From NCBI GenBank assembly GCA_015057165.1, contig SVEY01000004.1, positions 1 through 64,000 of the forward strand: a stretch of DNA of 64,000 bases, given 5' to 3'. Under the pieces are notes generated by a model. It was not told the DNA's origin, made no database searches, and was given only the letters and a program-made list of their open reading frames with translations. This stretch comes from Lachnospiraceae bacterium. Lineage in GTDB: Bacteria > Bacillota > Clostridia > Lachnospirales > Lachnospiraceae. Position numbers and translations under genes: made by a program. Shown piece after piece: positions 7,555 to 17,021 of this stretch. Position 1 is the first letter of the stretch; every line of letters begins with the position of its first letter.

Positions 7555-9637
7555 AATCTATCAGTGGCTTATTAAGCTCCTCGCAACCCTCTACAACAAA
7601 AAGCCCATCCTTAATAATAGGAATAGCGCTTCCATCAAATAATACCGCTTCAATTAGTCCAAGTTCTTCAAATGGCAATGTCACATCTGTATGACAATTA
7701 AAGTAGGCTTTACTTATATCTTCATTTCTAAGCGCCGAGCATTCATTCTCTCTTGCTATTATCTCCTTGCCATCGGGATTGTAGGTCTTAACATCCTCCT
7801 CGTGAGAATAGCAGGTGTCACCAAAAGCAAAGTGAGGTCCTGTCTTCTCTGCAATTAGAATTGGTAGTTTAGACTCAATGTGATACTCTCGTCCCATCTT
7901 GTAAGCAAGGGTATTGGTTCCTATAGCAAATTCACCGATTGGAAGACTATCATGACGATATAATACATTTTCGTAAATCATACGCTTATTCTCTTCTTCG
8001 TCTTGGAAATTAGAACAAGTATAGTCAGATACCATTCCATTCTTTACTTCAATTGTCAGATTATTGTATGCCAGTCCATTAAGGAATACACGACTCACAT
8101 TAAGGACTCCATTAGTTCCATTAAGAACAGGTGATGTAAAGACTTCTCCAACAGGTATGTTAACATCTGCAACGCAGTTCTCAAATAATGTCTCTTTATC
8201 AGGATTATTAAGAGTATGAAGATTCACTGTTATATCTGTCTTGTTGTCGCCCTGTCCCAATATATGGACATGGTCTGCCTTATCAAGAATATCTATTATT
8301 GCTTGTTGCATCTTCTGATAAGCACTGTAATCGAGGGTATTGATTTCCATTGTCTTATCAAAGATTGTCTTGAAGAACGCTTCATCTCCAATCTCTGGTA
8401 TAGGAAATGCTATTATTGTAAATGAATATTCCTCTCGTGGTAGATAATTATTATTAATTACTCCAGCTTTAGAGAGATATTCAACATTCCACTTATTCTG
8501 CTTATCAGTAAACTGATATGCTCCCTTCTTATTAACAGGGTTAAACTCCTTCTCTCCAAAAGTCTGTATTACTGCAGGACCAGCAAATTGCTTCGCCTGC
8601 GCTTCATACTTCTTAAATGCTTCTTCAAGCGTCTCTAATCTTCTATTATAAAATCTCTTATCAAAATAATATCCTTTATCGTTTTTGTGATCATATATCC
8701 ATTGCTTATTCATAGAACTTAGATATACATTACGACTTCTTTTGCCACCATCAAAGGAAAATACGCCATCTCTTGCATATATAGGATTAAGATTATATTT
8801 CTTAAAGATTTCTGCACTTCTTCTTACTACACGTTCAAATCCTATAGGATATTCAACCTTAACAATAGACTTCTTAGACATATCTTTTCTTGCAGATTCA
8901 AATCCCTTAACGAAGCCTTCCACATAACAAGTTGCCATTCTATCAATCTGACTATCTTCTAGAGAATTAATATACTCTGCAAATCTAATCTCATTATCTG
9001 TAATAATATCACCATATGCATACAAGTAATTTATCTTATGGAAAGATGCATTCTCTATAATATCCCTTATTATGTCGCTATCGCCCTTTAATGTCTTTAT
9101 AACAGAATCAAATGTAAATACTTCACAGTAATCATGATAAAACCAATATATACATTCATTAGTTCTGTGATAAGCTTTATCTTCATCTACATTATCACAT
9201 AATTCATCCTCATATACGCCATAAACTTCTAAGAACAGCTCCATATAGATTGTAATCAAATCAATTCTTCCATCTACAGCCCATGGAATTAATGCCATAA
9301 GCTCGTTATAGAGAAATGAATATTGACCACCAAGTCTTTCTCCTAATTTCTCACAGGACACATCCGGATTAAGAAAAGAATCATCGTATTCTAATATATC
9401 CGAATAAATGGACATATTATTCTTTTTCAAATCACTTGATGACGATTTCTCTATATCAGAGAGAGTATTCTCTTTCTCATACAATTTAGTTACTCGTATT
9501 ATATGTTCTGATACGCGCTCAAAATAAGGAGCATATTTATTAATATGCTCACCCTTAATCTCTATTATCCTATTCTTAGCAAGTTCAAATCTTTCTGTAA
9601 GACTATCTACATCCTTACAAAATATAGAAACACTCAT
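7553..9637 (-). CDS. M29-type aminopeptidase with long N-terminal extension
   Basis: The C-terminal half (about residues 350-694) resembles the M29 thermophilic metallo-aminopeptidases (AmpS/PepS type). Conserved segments include GEVFTSPVLNGTNGVLNV, IGEFAIGTNTLAYKMG, KTGPHFAFGDTCYS and FNCHTDVTLPFEEL, which supply the acidic and histidine metal ligands. M29 enzymes are usually near 400 residues; this one is 694. Its first 340 residues contain no domain I can name, no signal peptide and no membrane segment. The likely role is cytoplasmic removal of N-terminal residues from peptides. It stands alone, 52 bases downstream of the preceding small membrane protein gene. Confidence 0.8.
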   Translation of the reverse strand: MSVSIFCKDVDSLTERFELAKNRIIEIKGEHINKYAPYFERVSEHIIRVTKLYEKENTLSDIEKSSSSDLKKNNMSIYSDILEYDDSFLNPDVSCEKLGERLGGQYSFLYNELMALIPWAVDGRIDLITIYMELFLEVYGVYEDELCDNVDEDKAYHRTNECIYWFYHDYCEVFTFDSVIKTLKGDSDIIRDIIENASFHKINYLYAYGDIITDNEIRFAEYINSLEDSQIDRMATCYVEGFVKGFESARKDMSKKSIVKVEYPIGFERVVRRSAEIFKKYNLNPIYARDGVFSFDGGKRSRNVYLSSMNKQWIYDHKNDKGYYFDKRFYNRRLETLEEAFKKYEAQAKQFAGPAVIQTFGEKEFNPVNKKGAYQFTDKQNKWNVEYLSKAGVINNNYLPREEYSFTIIAFPIPEIGDEAFFKTIFDKTMEINTLDYSAYQKMQQAIIDILDKADHVHILGQGDNKTDITVNLHTLNNPDKETLFENCVADVNIPVGEVFTSPVLNGTNGVLNVSRVFLNGLAYNNLTIEVKNGMVSDYTCSNFQDEEENKRMIYENVLYRHDSLPIGEFAIGTNTLAYKMGREYHIESKLPILIAEKTGPHFAFGDTCYSHEEDVKTYNPDGKEIIARENECSALRNEDISKAYFNCHTDVTLPFEELGLIEAVLFDGSAIPIIKDGLFVVEGCEELNKPLID

Positions 9638-9689
9638 AATTAACTCCTATACTCTATCTAGCATTATACTTGTTCTATACATTTCCAAA

Positions 9690-10025
9690 CTAAGCAAATA
9701 CAAGTCCAAAAAAGTATAATATTCCCCAGGCAATCAATGCAATTGTAGGGATAACAAGTCCTATTATTCGCGATATAAAATTAAAATTCTGTAACTTAAA
9801 CTGATTACGTCCAATTACAACACAAGGTATCATTCCCAGGAAGAACACCATTCCAAGCGCTCCCATAAAGTTAGGAATTCTTCCTCCAGATTCAATTGCA
9901 TATACCACAGCCACAATTAAGAATATAATTGAAACTACAGAAATAACTGCAACTGCAATACTAGCATTAGAAGCATTCTTGTTAGCCTCTGTCGCCCATT
10001 TTCGACGCCTATGCCTATTAGCCAT
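9690..10025 (-). CDS. Small membrane protein, DUF6142-like
   Basis: A 111-residue protein with a basic N-terminus (RHRRRKW) and three hydrophobic segments, at about residues 22-44, 52-70 and 84-108. The pattern of a first helix followed by ESGGRIPNFMGALG resembles DUF6142 proteins of Lachnospiraceae, from memory. No catalytic motif is visible. It follows pyrE by two bases and so probably ends the long pyr/pilus transcript. Confidence 0.65.
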   Translation of the reverse strand: MANRHRRRKWATEANKNASNASIAVAVISVVSIIFLIVAVVYAIESGGRIPNFMGALGMVFFLGMIPCVVIGRNQFKLQNFNFISRIIGLVIPTIALIAWGILYFFGLVFA

Positions 10026-10027
10026 CT

Positions 10028-10702
10028 CTATTTTACTCCATACTTATCATAATACTCATCTATTGACTTCTTAAGTTCATCGTCAATTACAATTCGACCT
10101 TGACACTCTTTGTTATAGAGATAATCTACAACTTCTTCCATTGTAACAATTGCATTAGCATCAAAGCCATACTTCTCTTTTATTTCTTCAAGAGCACTAA
10201 CCTTGCCACCAAGTCCTACTTCCATACGATTAAGAGATACCATAAGTCCAACTATAGTAACATCAGCAGCGCCTCTTACTTTAGGAACTGTCTCTTCCAT
10301 TGATTTTCCTGAAGTAGTAACATCTTCAATCATTACAACCTTATCACCATCGCAAAGCTTTGTTCCAAGAAGACCGCCCTTGTCAGCTCCATGATCTTTT
10401 GCTTCTTTTCTATCAGAGCAATATCTAATCTCTTTGCCATATAATTTCGAGTAAGCCATAGCTGTTACAACAGCAAGGGGAATACCCTTATATGCAGGGC
10501 CAAATAGCACATCAAAGTCATCACCATAAGTCTCATGTATTGCTTTAGCGTAATACTCACCAAGACGAGTAAGCTGACTTCCTGTCACATATGCACCTGC
10601 ATTCATAAAGAATGGAGACTTTCTGCCACTTTTTAGAGTAAAATCTCCGAACTTTAACACATCAGATTCAATCATAAATTCAATAAATTCTTCTTTGTAC
10701 AT
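10028..10702 (-). CDS. pyrE: Orotate phosphoribosyltransferase PyrE
   Basis: Converts orotate and PRPP to orotidine monophosphate in pyrimidine synthesis. The 224-residue protein has the PRPP-binding signature VVMIEDVTTSGKSM, the GPAYKGIPLA loop and the flexible catalytic loop CSDRKEAKDHG. It overlaps pilT by one base, so it lies at the far end of the same gene run as pyrK and pyrD, separated from them by pilus-like genes. Confidence 0.96.
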   Translation of the reverse strand: MYKEEFIEFMIESDVLKFGDFTLKSGRKSPFFMNAGAYVTGSQLTRLGEYYAKAIHETYGDDFDVLFGPAYKGIPLAVVTAMAYSKLYGKEIRYCSDRKEAKDHGADKGGLLGTKLCDGDKVVMIEDVTTSGKSMEETVPKVRGAADVTIVGLMVSLNRMEVGLGGKVSALEEIKEKYGFDANAIVTMEEVVDYLYNKECQGRIVIDDELKKSIDEYYDKYGVK

Positions 10703-11760
10703 TAAACAAGTCTCCTTCCCATTTGTTCTGGGTTTGTAGAATATATAAGGGCTGTATCTCTGCTAATAACCCCTTCTTTATATAACTTCTCTAAACTTCC
10801 ATTCATAGTACACATTCCATCGTCTGCACCTTGATATATTACATTATCAATCTGATAAATCTTCTCATCACGAATCATAGTTTCTATAGCAGGTGTAACC
10901 TTCATTATTTCAAATGCTGGTGTAAGGCTTCCATCAACTGTTGGAACAAGCTGCTGAGACACAACTGCTTTAAGTACCATAGAAAGCTGAACTCTAATCT
11001 GTGCCTGCTGACTTGCTGGAAATACGTCAATAATTCTATCTATTGTCTTAGCCGCACCTATTGTGTGAAGCGAAGACAATAGTAATTGTCCAGTCTCTGC
11101 CGCAGTAAGGGCTGTGTGAATAGTCTCATAATCTCTCATTTCTCCAAGAAGAATTACATCTGGAGCCTGACGAAGTGCTGCACGAAGAGCAGTATCATAA
11201 TTCTCCGTATCCTGCATTATCTCACGTTGAGAAATTATTGATTTATCATGAGAATGCAAGAATTCCAAAGGATCCTCAAGGGTAATAATATGTCCTTGCG
11301 TACTATGATTGATTTTATCAATTATACAAGCAAGTGTTGTTGATTTACCACTACCAGCAGGTCCTGTAACAAGAACCATTCCCTTTCTAATATTGGCAAG
11401 GTCCATAATTGTATCAGGAATATTAAGTTCTGATGGATTAGGTAGTTCGAATGATACAACACGAAGTACTGCTGCAAGGGAACTCCTTTGCTTATAAGCA
11501 TTACATCTAAATCTTCCCACTCCAGGTATAGAAAATGAGAAATCATCATCTCCAAAATCTTTTAGCTTATTCATTTCTCGATGAGCTTTTTCATAGATTT
11601 CACTAATGAGATGCACTGTATCATCAACAGTTAGTTTCTCTTCCCCAGGAAGAACTGTCATAACACCATTGCATTTTGCAGTTACAGGAGAAGCAGGAAT
11701 AATAAATACATCTGAGCCTCCCATTTCCACTGATTTACTTAAGATTTCTTCAATCCTCAT
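10702..11760 (-). CDS. pilT: PilT-type retraction ATPase
   Basis: A 352-residue secretion/pilus ATPase of the PilT class, which depolymerises type IV pili in the cytoplasm. It shows Walker A GPAGSGKS (133-140), the LEDPLEF Asp-box region, the Walker B region PDVILLGEMRDYETI, and the conserved SSLHTIGAAKTIDRIIDVFP that distinguishes retraction ATPases. No PilB-type extension ATPase is present in the window. The gene is 22 bases downstream of a pilin-like gene and overlaps pyrE. Confidence 0.93.
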   Translation of the reverse strand: MRIEEILSKSVEMGGSDVFIIPASPVTAKCNGVMTVLPGEEKLTVDDTVHLISEIYEKAHREMNKLKDFGDDDFSFSIPGVGRFRCNAYKQRSSLAAVLRVVSFELPNPSELNIPDTIMDLANIRKGMVLVTGPAGSGKSTTLACIIDKINHSTQGHIITLEDPLEFLHSHDKSIISQREIMQDTENYDTALRAALRQAPDVILLGEMRDYETIHTALTAAETGQLLLSSLHTIGAAKTIDRIIDVFPASQQAQIRVQLSMVLKAVVSQQLVPTVDGSLTPAFEIMKVTPAIETMIRDEKIYQIDNVIYQGADDGMCTMNGSLEKLYKEGVISRDTALIYSTNPEQMGRRLV

Positions 11761-11782
11761 ATTAGCCTCCTAAGACTTATCA

Positions 11783-12205
11783 CTAACCTTCCCATACTGA
11801 TATTGGTTGTGATGGATTCCAATCTGTAATATTAACAAGGGCAAAGCTCTCAACATTAGGTTTTGTACCCATCATATTCATTCTAACACGAATAACCTGT
11901 TTGTCATTAACCTTTACAGCATATTCTGCCCTTCCTTCATGAATTGTAACTCCATCAATTGAATTTGCAATATCACCAGCACTTACTCCTGCCCTCTGCA
12001 TTGTCTCAATCTTCGCCTTAATAGCATTAGCCTTACCCTCAGCCTCATAATAATCTGATATAAACTCCAGATTCTTATCAGACAGATTATCGTCAGAGCG
12101 AGCCGTAGATAGTGCAAGAACTCCCAATGTTGTAAATACAACAATTACAAGCATCATTATTATTGTTGTAAATCCTATTCCGAATCCAGTTCTAAATCTT
12201 GTCAT
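11783..12205 (-). CDS. Pilin-like membrane-anchored protein
   Basis: A 140-residue protein with one hydrophobic helix (FGIGFTTIIMMLVIVVFTTLGVLAL) and an extracytoplasmic tail. It lacks a classical pilin cleavage motif with Glu5 but has the architecture of minor pilins or pilus-associated proteins. Context (between pilin-like proteins and PilT) is the main reason for the call. It overlaps the upstream gene by one base. Confidence 0.55.
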   Translation of the reverse strand: MTRFRTGFGIGFTTIIMMLVIVVFTTLGVLALSTARSDDNLSDKNLEFISDYYEAEGKANAIKAKIETMQRAGVSAGDIANSIDGVTIHEGRAEYAVKVNDKQVIRVRMNMMGTKPNVESFALVNITDWNPSQPISVWEG

Positions 12206-12591
12206 TATTGCACCTGCCTTTCAAATGCAGTAACAAAAGAAAGTACTGTCTTATTATTTTCATCAATTACATTTACCTCAACATTTATAAGAGGCATCTC
12301 ACTGTCATTACTAGCATGTATCTTCTCTATATAGTACGCATCTTCCTCTTCGCAGGGTTTTAATTTCTCATCAAAGAAAATCACCCTGTCGCCTTCGCCT
12401 ACTGTCTTATTCCTATAGTCATTCATCTGCATTTCCACAACTGCAGCAAGGTCCGTCTTAGCAGAACTAGAAGCAGTAACGCTATATGACTTAGCAAAAA
12501 GTCTTATAGTAATGATAGACGATATAGCAAAGAATAATACAACTATTATTAATTCAATTAATACAGCATTAACTTTATTAACCTTCTTCAT
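12205..12591 (-). CDS. Pilin-like protein
   Basis: A 128-residue protein with an N-terminal hydrophobic helix (ELIIVVLFFAISSIITIRLF) preceded by a short basic stretch, resembling type IV pilins or pseudopilins. The Glu before the helix could correspond to pilin Glu5, but no clear prepilin peptidase site (G followed by FTLIE) is seen. It abuts the upstream DUF4860-like gene and overlaps the downstream gene by one base. Probably a minor component of the pilus machine. Confidence 0.55.
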   Translation of the reverse strand: MKKVNKVNAVLIELIIVVLFFAISSIITIRLFAKSYSVTASSSAKTDLAAVVEMQMNDYRNKTVGEGDRVIFFDEKLKPCEEEDAYYIEKIHASNDSEMPLINVEVNVIDENNKTVLSFVTAFERQVQ

Positions 12592-13062
12592 CTATAAAGC
12601 TCCCGAAATCATACTTTTTTGTATAACGTATTTCGTATCATTAATATCTAGCACAATGTTAAGATTGTTTCCTTCTCTTGAAATCTCCATATTACTAACA
12701 TCTGCTATTGTATCTCCATATCCCAACTTAATGTCATCATTCTGACTTAAGTATTCCTTAAGATGTCCATCATCTACATAAATTGCAGTCTTAAAAGACT
12801 CGCCTCCAGCAGAAGACAGAATTAGTACGTCTTTACCCTCTATCTTAACAACATCTATTCCGCCTTCATAGTCATTACTTCTAATCTTATTCTCTAGATA
12901 AGATATTGTATTTCTCATCTGTGAATTGTTATCTACCTTATTAGACACATTAGTATAGAATTTAATTCCAACGGCTACGAGTACAAGGGACAGAACAGCG
13001 AATATACTAAATATTATCAATACCAAAATATTCTGCATAGAATGTTTTCGCATATTATTCAC
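12592..13062 (-). CDS. DUF4860-like pilus-associated protein
   Basis: A 156-residue protein with one N-terminal membrane helix (QNILVLIIFSIFAVLSLVLVAVG) and an external beta-rich domain (YLENKIRSNDYEGGIDVV, TAIYVDDGHLKEYL). It resembles DUF4860 proteins, which in Lachnospiraceae occur in type IV pilus-like clusters. The function is unknown. Its start overlaps the end of the upstream pilin-like gene by 8 bases. Confidence 0.65.
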   Translation of the reverse strand: MNNMRKHSMQNILVLIIFSIFAVLSLVLVAVGIKFYTNVSNKVDNNSQMRNTISYLENKIRSNDYEGGIDVVKIEGKDVLILSSAGGESFKTAIYVDDGHLKEYLSQNDDIKLGYGDTIADVSNMEISREGNNLNIVLDINDTKYVIQKSMISGAL

Positions 13063-13360
13063 CCTTTACCTTCACATCAATGCTTGGCATAATATTAGAT
13101 GCAAACACCTCATAATTAATCACAAAATCTTCTTCATCTACAATTACATTGTAGTTATCCTTAACATATTTTAAGCTTTCTGGATATCTACCCTCAATTG
13201 CATAGCATGTAACTGCTGCTTTCCTAATAGCTTCTTCCTGCACCTTGGCCTGTTCTGCGTTTGCCTTACCAGTCATATTAGTCGCCCAAAGAATAATCGC
13301 AAGAATTACTAGTATAAATGCAACGGGAGTTATGAAAGCCTTCCATAAACTCTTTTTCAT
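13055..13360 (-). CDS. Small pilin-like membrane protein
   Basis: A 101-residue protein with a single N-terminal membrane helix (FITPVAFILVILAIILWATN). A short external segment follows, including CYAIEGRYPESLKYVKDNYN, a pattern seen in pseudopilin-like proteins where a short helix follows the main one. It begins three bases after pilC and overlaps the DUF4860-like gene. The exact role is unknown. Confidence 0.55.
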   Translation of the reverse strand: MKKSLWKAFITPVAFILVILAIILWATNMTGKANAEQAKVQEEAIRKAAVTCYAIEGRYPESLKYVKDNYNVIVDEEDFVINYEVFASNIMPSIDVKVKGE

Positions 13361-13363
13361 AAG

Positions 13364-14410
13364 TTACCCCATATTATTAATAATAGTAATAAGCGGAAGC
13401 ATTACAGATAATAGTATTGCTCCAACAAGAACTGTCATAACAGCAACAAGTGCAGGTTCAATCCAGGAAATAAGGTTGTGGATTCTAGTATCAACTTCCT
13501 CTGCATATATCTCTGCTATCCTGTCAAATGCGTGATCACTTTGGCCTGTTGTTATACCGATTTGTACCATTCTAAGTGTTAATTTATCAAAGAGTTCTGC
13601 CTCTTCAATAGCTGCTGCGAATGCTGTATCAGCATTTACAAGTTCAAGACACTTATTAATCTTCACTACATATTGTTGATCTTCAACAATCTTAGCTGAC
13701 ATCTCTAGACATTCAGTTAAGTTATATCCAGAACTTAACATCATAGACATTACAGACGCAAATCTTTCTGTAGCAATTCTATTTCTAATTCTGTTAACAG
13801 GCTTAAACACTTTGCCTGCGAAATTAAGCGCTTCCTGTTTCATATCAGACTTAAGTAGAACTCCGAATATTACTGCAATTATTATAAGAATAAGTAAAAG
13901 CACAAGCACTACTATTCCTATTGTTGTACATACTGAGATAACATCATTAGTTGTCTCTGAAAATGTTGAACCCAGATTCCTAAATACCTCTTTGAATATT
14001 GGAAGTACTTTAAGTACCAAGAGAAGTACAACGGCTCCCATAACTACCATCATAATAGAAGGCTGAAGCACAGCAGATTTTACCATCTCATGAATTCTAT
14101 TCTCTCTATCATAGAATTTCGCAAGATTGTCCATAACATTGTCTAACTTACCAGACTTCTCTCCAACATTTATCATCTGAAGCATATATTCAGGGAACAC
14201 ATCAGCCTTAGTACAAGCATCATAGAAACTTGTTCCCTTCTGATAATCTTCATTAATATCTAGAAAGCACTCTTCGTATTTTGTATCCTTGTAGTTCTCA
14301 CATACAGCCTCTAACCCCTCATAAAGAGGTACTCCCGACTTTAGAACCATTGCAATTTGTTCGCAAAAGATAGATATTTCATCTTCTGGAATCACTCTAC
14401 TACTACCCAT
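13364..14410 (-). CDS. pilC: PilC/GspF-type inner membrane platform protein
   Basis: A 348-residue type II secretion/type IV pilus platform protein with the typical duplicated layout. It has a cytoplasmic helical domain (FCEQIAMVLKSGVPLYEGLE), two central membrane segments near residues 115-140 and 165-190, a second copy of the cytoplasmic domain (FASVMSMMLSSGYNLTECLE), and a last membrane helix near 320-345 (ALVAVMTVLVGAILLSVMLPL). It lies between the transglutaminase-like lipoprotein and the pilin-like genes and would anchor the ATPases. Confidence 0.9.
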   Translation of the reverse strand: MGSSRVIPEDEISIFCEQIAMVLKSGVPLYEGLEAVCENYKDTKYEECFLDINEDYQKGTSFYDACTKADVFPEYMLQMINVGEKSGKLDNVMDNLAKFYDRENRIHEMVKSAVLQPSIMMVVMGAVVLLLVLKVLPIFKEVFRNLGSTFSETTNDVISVCTTIGIVVLVLLLILIIIAVIFGVLLKSDMKQEALNFAGKVFKPVNRIRNRIATERFASVMSMMLSSGYNLTECLEMSAKIVEDQQYVVKINKCLELVNADTAFAAAIEEAELFDKLTLRMVQIGITTGQSDHAFDRIAEIYAEEVDTRIHNLISWIEPALVAVMTVLVGAILLSVMLPLITIINNMG

Positions 14411-14415
14411 CTACT

Positions 14416-15294
14416 CTAATACTCCTTTTCCATTGTATAATCAGATTCTTTATGGCCTTTACCATCCATAGTTGTATCCATCCATTTCCACTTACCATCA
14501 AGATAGACCTGAGACCAGGAATGTGTTATACCTTCTGGCTGTACTTTACCAATTACAAGCTTAGTTGGTATACCCTGTGCTCTTAACATAGCCGAGAACA
14601 AAGCACAATAGTCAAAACATATTCCCTTCTTAGTCTTCATAGTCACTTCAAGGTCTGGCAGATAACCACTTTCTACAGTTTTAGCTAATTCTTTATCATA
14701 TGTCAGATTATCAACTACCCAATCATATATGGCATCAACTTTCTCTTCATCAGTCTTCAAGCCTTCACATATTTCATAGGATTTAGCCACTGCACTAGTC
14801 TCATTAGTATACCATACATATTGACTCGGATAGATAAATACTCTATTAGTATCATCCATTTTGACATCAAACTCTGCCTGATACAAAGGTGTATAATTAG
14901 TTCCCCCTGCATTTTCAAGCACTCTTACTTTATATGTACCATTTCCCATCTGAAGCGGGAAAATATCATACTCATTATCAGATGCCAAGTCATAATTATA
15001 ACTATGATCTCCAAGCATTACTTGTGCTTTAAGCCTATTCTGTTTTGATTCACATTTTACAGCTACATATCCATCCTTAACATTACTTGCATCTATAGTT
15101 ACGCCATTTCCAGAATATACTGTTGTTCCCGGAGTCTCTGGCACAAGTATGTTAATATTATAGTCTTTGCTTAAGGTACTGCCGTCGCCTTCCGGATCTA
15201 TTACTGTTGTACTAGAACAACTACATCCTGAAAGAGTAACCATTAATACTAGAACTATTATAAGACCTGTAAGCCGTCTCATCTTACTATTCAT
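14416..15294 (-). CDS. Transglutaminase-like lipoprotein
   Basis: A 292-residue secreted lipoprotein. Its signal peptide ends in a lipobox with Cys24 (TLSGC). The C-terminal transglutaminase-like domain carries the Cys-His-Asp triad: Cys in KKGICFDYCALFSAMLRAQG, His in EGITHSWSQVYLDGKW and Asp in WMDTTMDGKG. Between them a beta-rich domain of about 100 residues may bind a wall or protein partner. Such proteins can act as peptidases, cross-linkers or inactive binding modules. Its place just before pilC suggests a role in pilus or surface maturation, which is inference. Confidence 0.85.
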   Translation of the reverse strand: MNSKMRRLTGLIIVLVLMVTLSGCSCSSTTVIDPEGDGSTLSKDYNINILVPETPGTTVYSGNGVTIDASNVKDGYVAVKCESKQNRLKAQVMLGDHSYNYDLASDNEYDIFPLQMGNGTYKVRVLENAGGTNYTPLYQAEFDVKMDDTNRVFIYPSQYVWYTNETSAVAKSYEICEGLKTDEEKVDAIYDWVVDNLTYDKELAKTVESGYLPDLEVTMKTKKGICFDYCALFSAMLRAQGIPTKLVIGKVQPEGITHSWSQVYLDGKWKWMDTTMDGKGHKESDYTMEKEY

Positions 15295-15325
15295 AAGACG
15301 TCCTCTCTATTATGTAAGTATGTTA

Positions 15326-16228
15326 TTATTTCACGCAACCAATTAATTCATGTATATCTAATACATTATTATTCTTCATATAGTTCTCTATACCATCTAT
15401 AACTTCCATAGTGGTTCTTGGATTATTGAAATTACTTGTTCCCACAGCCACCATTGTAGCTCCGGCCATAATAAGTTCTAAAGCATCTTCATAATCTGTA
15501 ACACCACCCATTCCAATAATTGGAATACTTACAGCATTAGCAACCTGATATACCATTCTAACAGCTACGGGATGAACTGCTGGCCCACTCATACCACCAG
15601 TCTTATTAGCAAGTACGAATTTCCTTCTATTAACATCAATCTTCATACCTGTAATGGTATTAATTAGAGATACAGAATCTGCGCCTCCCGCTTCAGCAGC
15701 TTTGGCTATTTCTGTAATATCTGTTACATTAGGACTAAGCTTAATTATTATTGGTTGTTTTGCTTTAGCTTTTATTTCTTTTGTGATAGATTCCACACTC
15801 TTTGGATTAGTTCCAAGTGTTATTCCACCAGCCTTAACATTAGGACAAGATACATTTACTTCCAGCATATCCACGTCTTCTTCTGCAAGCCTCTCAACAA
15901 CTTCCACATATTCTTTGGGTTCATGACCACATATATTGACAATTATTTTCGTATCATATTTCCTAAGAAATGGAATATCTCTTTTAACAAATGTATCTAC
16001 TCCAGGATTTTGAAGACCTATAGCATTAAGCATACCTGATTTAACTTCTGCCACTCTTGGTGTGGGATTTCCTTCCCAAGGTACATTTGCCACACCCTTA
16101 GTTGTAACAGCACCAAGTCTACCCAAATCAACGAAATCACTATATTCTATTCCAGAGCCAAATGTTCCAGATGATACAGTTACCGGATTCTTAAATTCAA
16201 CTCCTGCAATACTTACCTTCGTATTCAT
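15326..16228 (-). CDS. pyrD: Dihydroorotate dehydrogenase catalytic subunit
   Basis: FMN-binding class 1B enzyme that oxidises dihydroorotate to orotate, working with PyrK and NAD. I place the start at the ATG at 16228 (MNTKVSIAG), preceded by GGAGG 10 bases upstream and overlapping the pyrK stop as ATGA; an upstream ATG at 16270 would lie inside pyrK. The 300-residue protein shows EVNVSCPNVKAGG with its class 1B catalytic Cys region, and the FMN-binding GMGGVTDYEDALELI. Confidence 0.95.
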   Translation of the reverse strand: MNTKVSIAGVEFKNPVTVSSGTFGSGIEYSDFVDLGRLGAVTTKGVANVPWEGNPTPRVAEVKSGMLNAIGLQNPGVDTFVKRDIPFLRKYDTKIIVNICGHEPKEYVEVVERLAEEDVDMLEVNVSCPNVKAGGITLGTNPKSVESITKEIKAKAKQPIIIKLSPNVTDITEIAKAAEAGGADSVSLINTITGMKIDVNRRKFVLANKTGGMSGPAVHPVAVRMVYQVANAVSIPIIGMGGVTDYEDALELIMAGATMVAVGTSNFNNPRTTMEVIDGIENYMKNNNVLDIHELIGCVK

Positions 16229-17010
16229 AACGATATATCCTCCGCAAGAAATACAGGACCTTCCTTGCATACCCTCTTATTCTTAACTTTACTATGTTCA
16301 TCAACAGTATCTGACTTACATACGCAAGCAAGACATGCACCTATTCCACATGCCATTCTTTCTTCCATGGAAATGTAACATGTTATACCTCTAATTCTTG
16401 CATAATCTTTAATTGCAGAAAGCATAGGAGTAGGTCCACATGCAAATATCACACTGCCATCTATCCTGTTATTATTAAGTGCATCTATGACATTTCCCAT
16501 AGTTCCAACACTTCCATCTTCTGTTGCAACATATGATTTGCACACAGACTTAAGCTCCCCTTGTAAGAAAGTCTCATTATCTCTATATCCCATAACAGAT
16601 ACAGTTCTAATTCCTTTCTCTTTAAGGGCTTCTGCACATCCAACCATAGGAGGAATACCAATTCCACCCCCAAGGAGAATCACTTTAGACATAGGATCAA
16701 TTGTATCTATAGGGAACCCATTACCTAGTGGTCCCATTAGTTCAATTGTATCACCTTTCTTATATGAAGAAAATTCCTTAGTCCCTTTTCCAGCAATTCG
16801 ATATACAAGCCTGATTGTCATATCATTAGTATTAATCTGACAAATGCTAATGGGACGAGGAAGTATCCTATCTTCTGCCTTACAATATACTGATACAAAC
16901 TGTCCTGCTTTAGCACTTAATGCAATATCTGTCTCTATCACAAGGGAATATACATCTTTTGCAATCTCTTCTTGCAATATAACATTTCCAATAGTCTTCG
17001 TTACACTCAT
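16225..17010 (-). CDS. pyrK: Dihydroorotate dehydrogenase electron transfer subunit PyrK
   Basis: The 2Fe-2S/FAD subunit that passes electrons from PyrD to NAD. It has an FAD-binding segment (RPISICQI), a NAD-binding region (VILLGGGIGIPPMVG) and the cysteine cluster ACGIGACLACVC with a further Cys in NKRVCKEGPVF. The preferred start is the ATG at 17010, with GAGG six bases upstream; an ATG at 17022 also exists. It is followed by pyrD with an ATGA overlap. Confidence 0.95.
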   Translation of the reverse strand: MSVTKTIGNVILQEEIAKDVYSLVIETDIALSAKAGQFVSVYCKAEDRILPRPISICQINTNDMTIRLVYRIAGKGTKEFSSYKKGDTIELMGPLGNGFPIDTIDPMSKVILLGGGIGIPPMVGCAEALKEKGIRTVSVMGYRDNETFLQGELKSVCKSYVATEDGSVGTMGNVIDALNNNRIDGSVIFACGPTPMLSAIKDYARIRGITCYISMEERMACGIGACLACVCKSDTVDEHSKVKNKRVCKEGPVFLAEDISL

Positions 17011-17021
17011 ATTAAGCCTCA

